DNA of 7,659 bases from VYFG01 sp964403545 (GTDB taxonomy: Bacteria; Pseudomonadota; Gammaproteobacteria; Arenicellales; Poriferihabitantaceae), in the NCBI GenBank assembly GCA_964403545.1, contig CAYOGN010000130.1, forward strand, positions 1-7,659. Direction: 5' to 3'. The notes under the pieces are model-generated. The model worked only from the letters and a program-made list of their open reading frames with translations, made no database searches and was not told the origin of the DNA. This document shows positions 6,071 to 7,659 of the stretch, one piece after another. How positions within the stretch are numbered: the stretch's first letter is position 1; every line of letters begins with the position of its first letter. The translations under genes and the position numbers were made by a program.

Positions 6071-6189
6071 GAAGGATCCCTGGTAATCCGGAGAACCCGT
6101 TTGCATTGACGAGATGCGTTTCCATTGTTGAGATGAAAGAACCGCGCTCATCGTTGGTCAGCAGTAGAAATTGCAGATCCTGAGTGAAA
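6071..6189. other. Convergent intergenic region between the SDR and alcohol dehydrogenase genes
   Basis: 119 bp between two stop codons that face each other. I see no stem-loop with a T run on either strand; the only features are weak 4-bp-arm inverted repeats and an imperfect direct repeat (6104-6135). A terminator is expected here by position but cannot be shown. Confidence 0.5.
6104..6135. repeat. Imperfect 13-bp direct repeat, 19-bp period
   Basis: CATTGACGAGATG (6104-6116) and CATTGTTGAGATG (6123-6135) match at 11 of 13 positions. They lie in the convergent spacer, where a promoter operator is not expected. Probably a small local duplication or chance. Confidence 0.3.
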
Positions 6190-7272
6190 TCAGAACACAA
6201 TCACATTGCGCCGGGCCGCACCTGATTTTGTGTCAGCGATGGCCTCGTTGACTTGATCCAGGGACCAGCGGCCTGAAACCAGCTCATCCAGTTTTAGACG
6301 CCCCTGTTGATATAGATCCACCAACCAGGGAATATCCCTTGCCAGCACCGTATCCCCCATTTTGGTGCCCACCATACTTTGTCCAAGTCCGGCCAGAATC
6401 ACCGGTTCATAACTTGATTTTTCACCGGAATGTGGCATCCCAACCATCACTACCTGACCGCCAGTAGCAAGATAACGTGGTGCAGTGTCATAGGCAGATA
6501 TGGCACCAACGGTGACAAGCACCGCATCCGCTCCACCCCCGGTAATTTCGTGTGCTGCTTTCCAGGGTTTTTGTTCGGTGGCCAGAATGCCATCGGTGGC
6601 ACCAAATTCCTTTGCCACAGTGAGCTTTTCTGCGCTCATATCCACGGCGATGATTCGTCTTGCGCCAGCGATACGTGCTCCCTGAATGGTATTCAATCCA
6701 ACGCCGCCAGCACCAATCACTACGACTGTCTGGCCGGGGCGAATGCTGGCCGTGTTCACAGCTGCACCAATACCGGTAATCACGCCACAAGACAGCAGCG
6801 ATGCTGTATCCATTGGCAGGTCATCGGGGATGTGCGCAATCTGGCTTTGATCGACCACCACCTGTTCCGCAAACCCGCCCACTGAGAGACCATGTTGCAA
6901 ACAACCGCCATTGATCGTGGTGAGTGGCCCAGTGTCTCTGTCATAGGGAGTTTCACACAGATAGGGTGCTCCCGTGGCGCAGGGTGAACAGGTACCGCAG
7001 GATCGGATCAGGGTGACAATCACTGCATCGCCCTCGTTGTAGTTATTTACCCCTTTCCCCATAGCCACCACGCGCCCGGCAGCTTCATGGCCATATACCG
7101 CGGGCAGGGTCCCTCCCCATCCACCTTCCAGATAAGTAATATCCGAATGGCAGATCGCGCAGGCTTCCAGCCTTATCTGAACCTCGCCGTCATTCGGTGC
7201 GCGCAATTCAACGTCTTCTATAACTAGTGGCTGGCTGAATGAATGGCAGACGGCGGCCTTGATTGTAGACAT
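6190..7272 (-). CDS. Zinc-dependent alcohol dehydrogenase (medium-chain, class III-like)
   Basis: A 360-residue MDR-family enzyme, the normal length, predicted to oxidise an alcohol (or reduce an aldehyde) with NAD(H) in the cytoplasm. Catalytic zinc ligands are visible as Cys41 (CHSD), His62 with Glu63 (GHE) and Cys162 (LLSCGVITG). The structural zinc site is complete: Cys92, Cys95, Cys98 and Cys106. The cofactor loop is GAGGVG (187-192), and Asp211 at the end of the next strand argues for NAD over NADP. The long loop between the structural zinc and GGFAEQVVV, together with the SCGVITG block, fits the class III/aryl-alcohol dehydrogenase-like bacterial group, but the substrate cannot be told. 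The ATG at 7272 has a good Shine-Dalgarno sequence. The DUF3617 gene ends 17 bp upstream on the same strand, so the two are probably one operon. The gene converges on the SDR gene. Confidence 0.93.
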   Translation of the reverse strand: MSTIKAAVCHSFSQPLVIEDVELRAPNDGEVQIRLEACAICHSDITYLEGGWGGTLPAVYGHEAAGRVVAMGKGVNNYNEGDAVIVTLIRSCGTCSPCATGAPYLCETPYDRDTGPLTTINGGCLQHGLSVGGFAEQVVVDQSQIAHIPDDLPMDTASLLSCGVITGIGAAVNTASIRPGQTVVVIGAGGVGLNTIQGARIAGARRIIAVDMSAEKLTVAKEFGATDGILATEQKPWKAAHEITGGGADAVLVTVGAISAYDTAPRYLATGGQVVMVGMPHSGEKSSYEPVILAGLGQSMVGTKMGDTVLARDIPWLVDLYQQGRLKLDELVSGRWSLDQVNEAIADTKSGAARRNVIVF

Positions 7273-7278
7273 ATCGAG

Positions 7279-7284
7279 TCCTCT
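7279..7284 (-). promoter_or_regulatory. Shine-Dalgarno AGAGGA for the alcohol dehydrogenase
   Basis: On the minus strand AGAGGA ends 6 nt before the ATG at 7272. It is the strongest ribosome-binding site on this strand in the window and confirms the start. It lies within the 17-bp gap after the DUF3617 stop, so the gene can be translated independently on a shared mRNA. Confidence 0.6.
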
Positions 7285-7289
7285 ATGAA

Positions 7290-7659
7290 TTAACAGTTGC
7301 CAACACGTTTCGCCGCCAGGGTACTCTCCATGGTCATGGTTTGACCATTAAACGACATTTTCATTTTCATCGACCCACTTCCGATATCGTCCTTAATTTT
7401 ATAGATTCCCGACAACTCGGCCTGCCCGCCCTGGATGTTGCATTCCATTGCAAAAGTAAGGGTATCGCCACTAAGCGTGCTATCAGCAGTATTACAATCC
7501 TGTCCTCCCATCATTGAACCCGGGTCGAATTCATTGTCAGTCACGCACTCCTGAGATTTCGTGGTCTGGGTGCCAGTCAGTGAGTTTGTGGATGTCGTGG
7601 TGTATTCCCAGAGGCCAGGGTTCATTGGCAGGGCGTCTGCATAAATACTGTTTGCCAAA
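7290..7659 (-). CDS. DUF3617-type secreted protein, 5' end cut by right edge
   Basis: The last 122 codons of a small secreted protein. The visible part opens LANSIYADA, which looks like the end of a signal peptide with an A-D-A cleavage site, then LPMNPGLWEYTTT, the PGLWE opening typical of DUF3617 (PF12276). Four cysteines (38, 55, 73 and 122, counted from the first complete codon) include the C-terminal G-N-C just before the stop and probably form disulfides, as expected for a periplasmic protein. Thr/Ser/Met-rich beta strands such as GSGSMKMKMSFNGQTMTMES fit the family. The function of DUF3617 is not established. The frame is open at the right edge; the TTG at 7658 falls within the presumed signal peptide and is not a likely start. 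The gene is probably co-transcribed with the alcohol dehydrogenase 17 bp downstream. Confidence 0.8.
   Translation of the reverse strand, partial: LANSIYADALPMNPGLWEYTTTSTNSLTGTQTTKSQECVTDNEFDPGSMMGGQDCNTADSTLSGDTLTFAMECNIQGGQAELSGIYKIKDDIGSGSMKMKMSFNGQTMTMESTLAAKRVGNC

Noticed and set aside
6180..6193. CTGA-N6-TCAG hairpin at the alcohol dehydrogenase stop as a terminator
   Set aside because: A 4-bp stem without a T run on either strand, partly overlapping the stop codon.
6430..6885. Plus-strand open frame of 151 codons inside the alcohol dehydrogenase
   Set aside because: It lies wholly antisense to a strongly conserved enzyme gene, starts at no ribosome-binding site, and has His/Cys/Ser-rich composition typical of a shadow frame.
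1..7659. CRISPR array, transposon ends, toxin-antitoxin or phage-defence module
   Set aside because: No regularly spaced repeats, transposase or nuclease motifs or small gene pairs of that kind are visible; the intergenic regions are short and hold no repeats beyond the weak ones listed.

Overview
The window is a compact, mostly coding stretch of about 7.7 kb with moderate GC. It most likely comes from a free-living, possibly marine, gammaproteobacterium. The grounds are gene content (a CvfB-type S1 protein beside a YlqF/RbgA GTPase, a YcaQ/AlkX glycosylase and a DUF3617 periplasmic protein), short intergenic gaps and use of GTG starts. No single sequence proves the lineage. There are no tRNA or rRNA genes, CRISPR repeats, insertion sequences or phage genes, and nothing marks the window as a mobile island.

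Layout. Bases 1-1080 carry two minus-strand genes: the 5' part of a probable SAM-dependent methyltransferase, cut by the left edge, preceded by an NRDE/TANGO2-family protein. A 169-bp divergent spacer (1081-1249) separates them from a plus-strand run. That run holds a CvfB-like S1/winged-helix RNA-binding protein and a circularly permuted ribosome-assembly GTPase (YlqF/RbgA) 9 bp apart. After a 120-bp spacer come a YcaQ/AlkX-type DNA crosslink glycosylase and an EamA/DMT membrane transporter, which overlap by 7 bp. A short-chain dehydrogenase-fold protein follows after a short spacer. The right end is minus strand and convergent: a zinc-dependent alcohol dehydrogenase preceded, 17 bp upstream, by a DUF3617-type secreted protein cut by the right edge.

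Functionally this reads as a row of small housekeeping and accessory transcription units, not one pathway. The clearest partnership is cvfB-ylqF (RNA binding plus 50S assembly). ycaQ-eamA is coupled by overlap, but no shared role is evident. The most notable protein is the SDR-fold one at 5366-6070: it keeps the dinucleotide-binding glycine motif but has Ile and Gly where the catalytic Tyr and Lys of YxxxK should be. I found no convincing previously undescribed multi-gene system.
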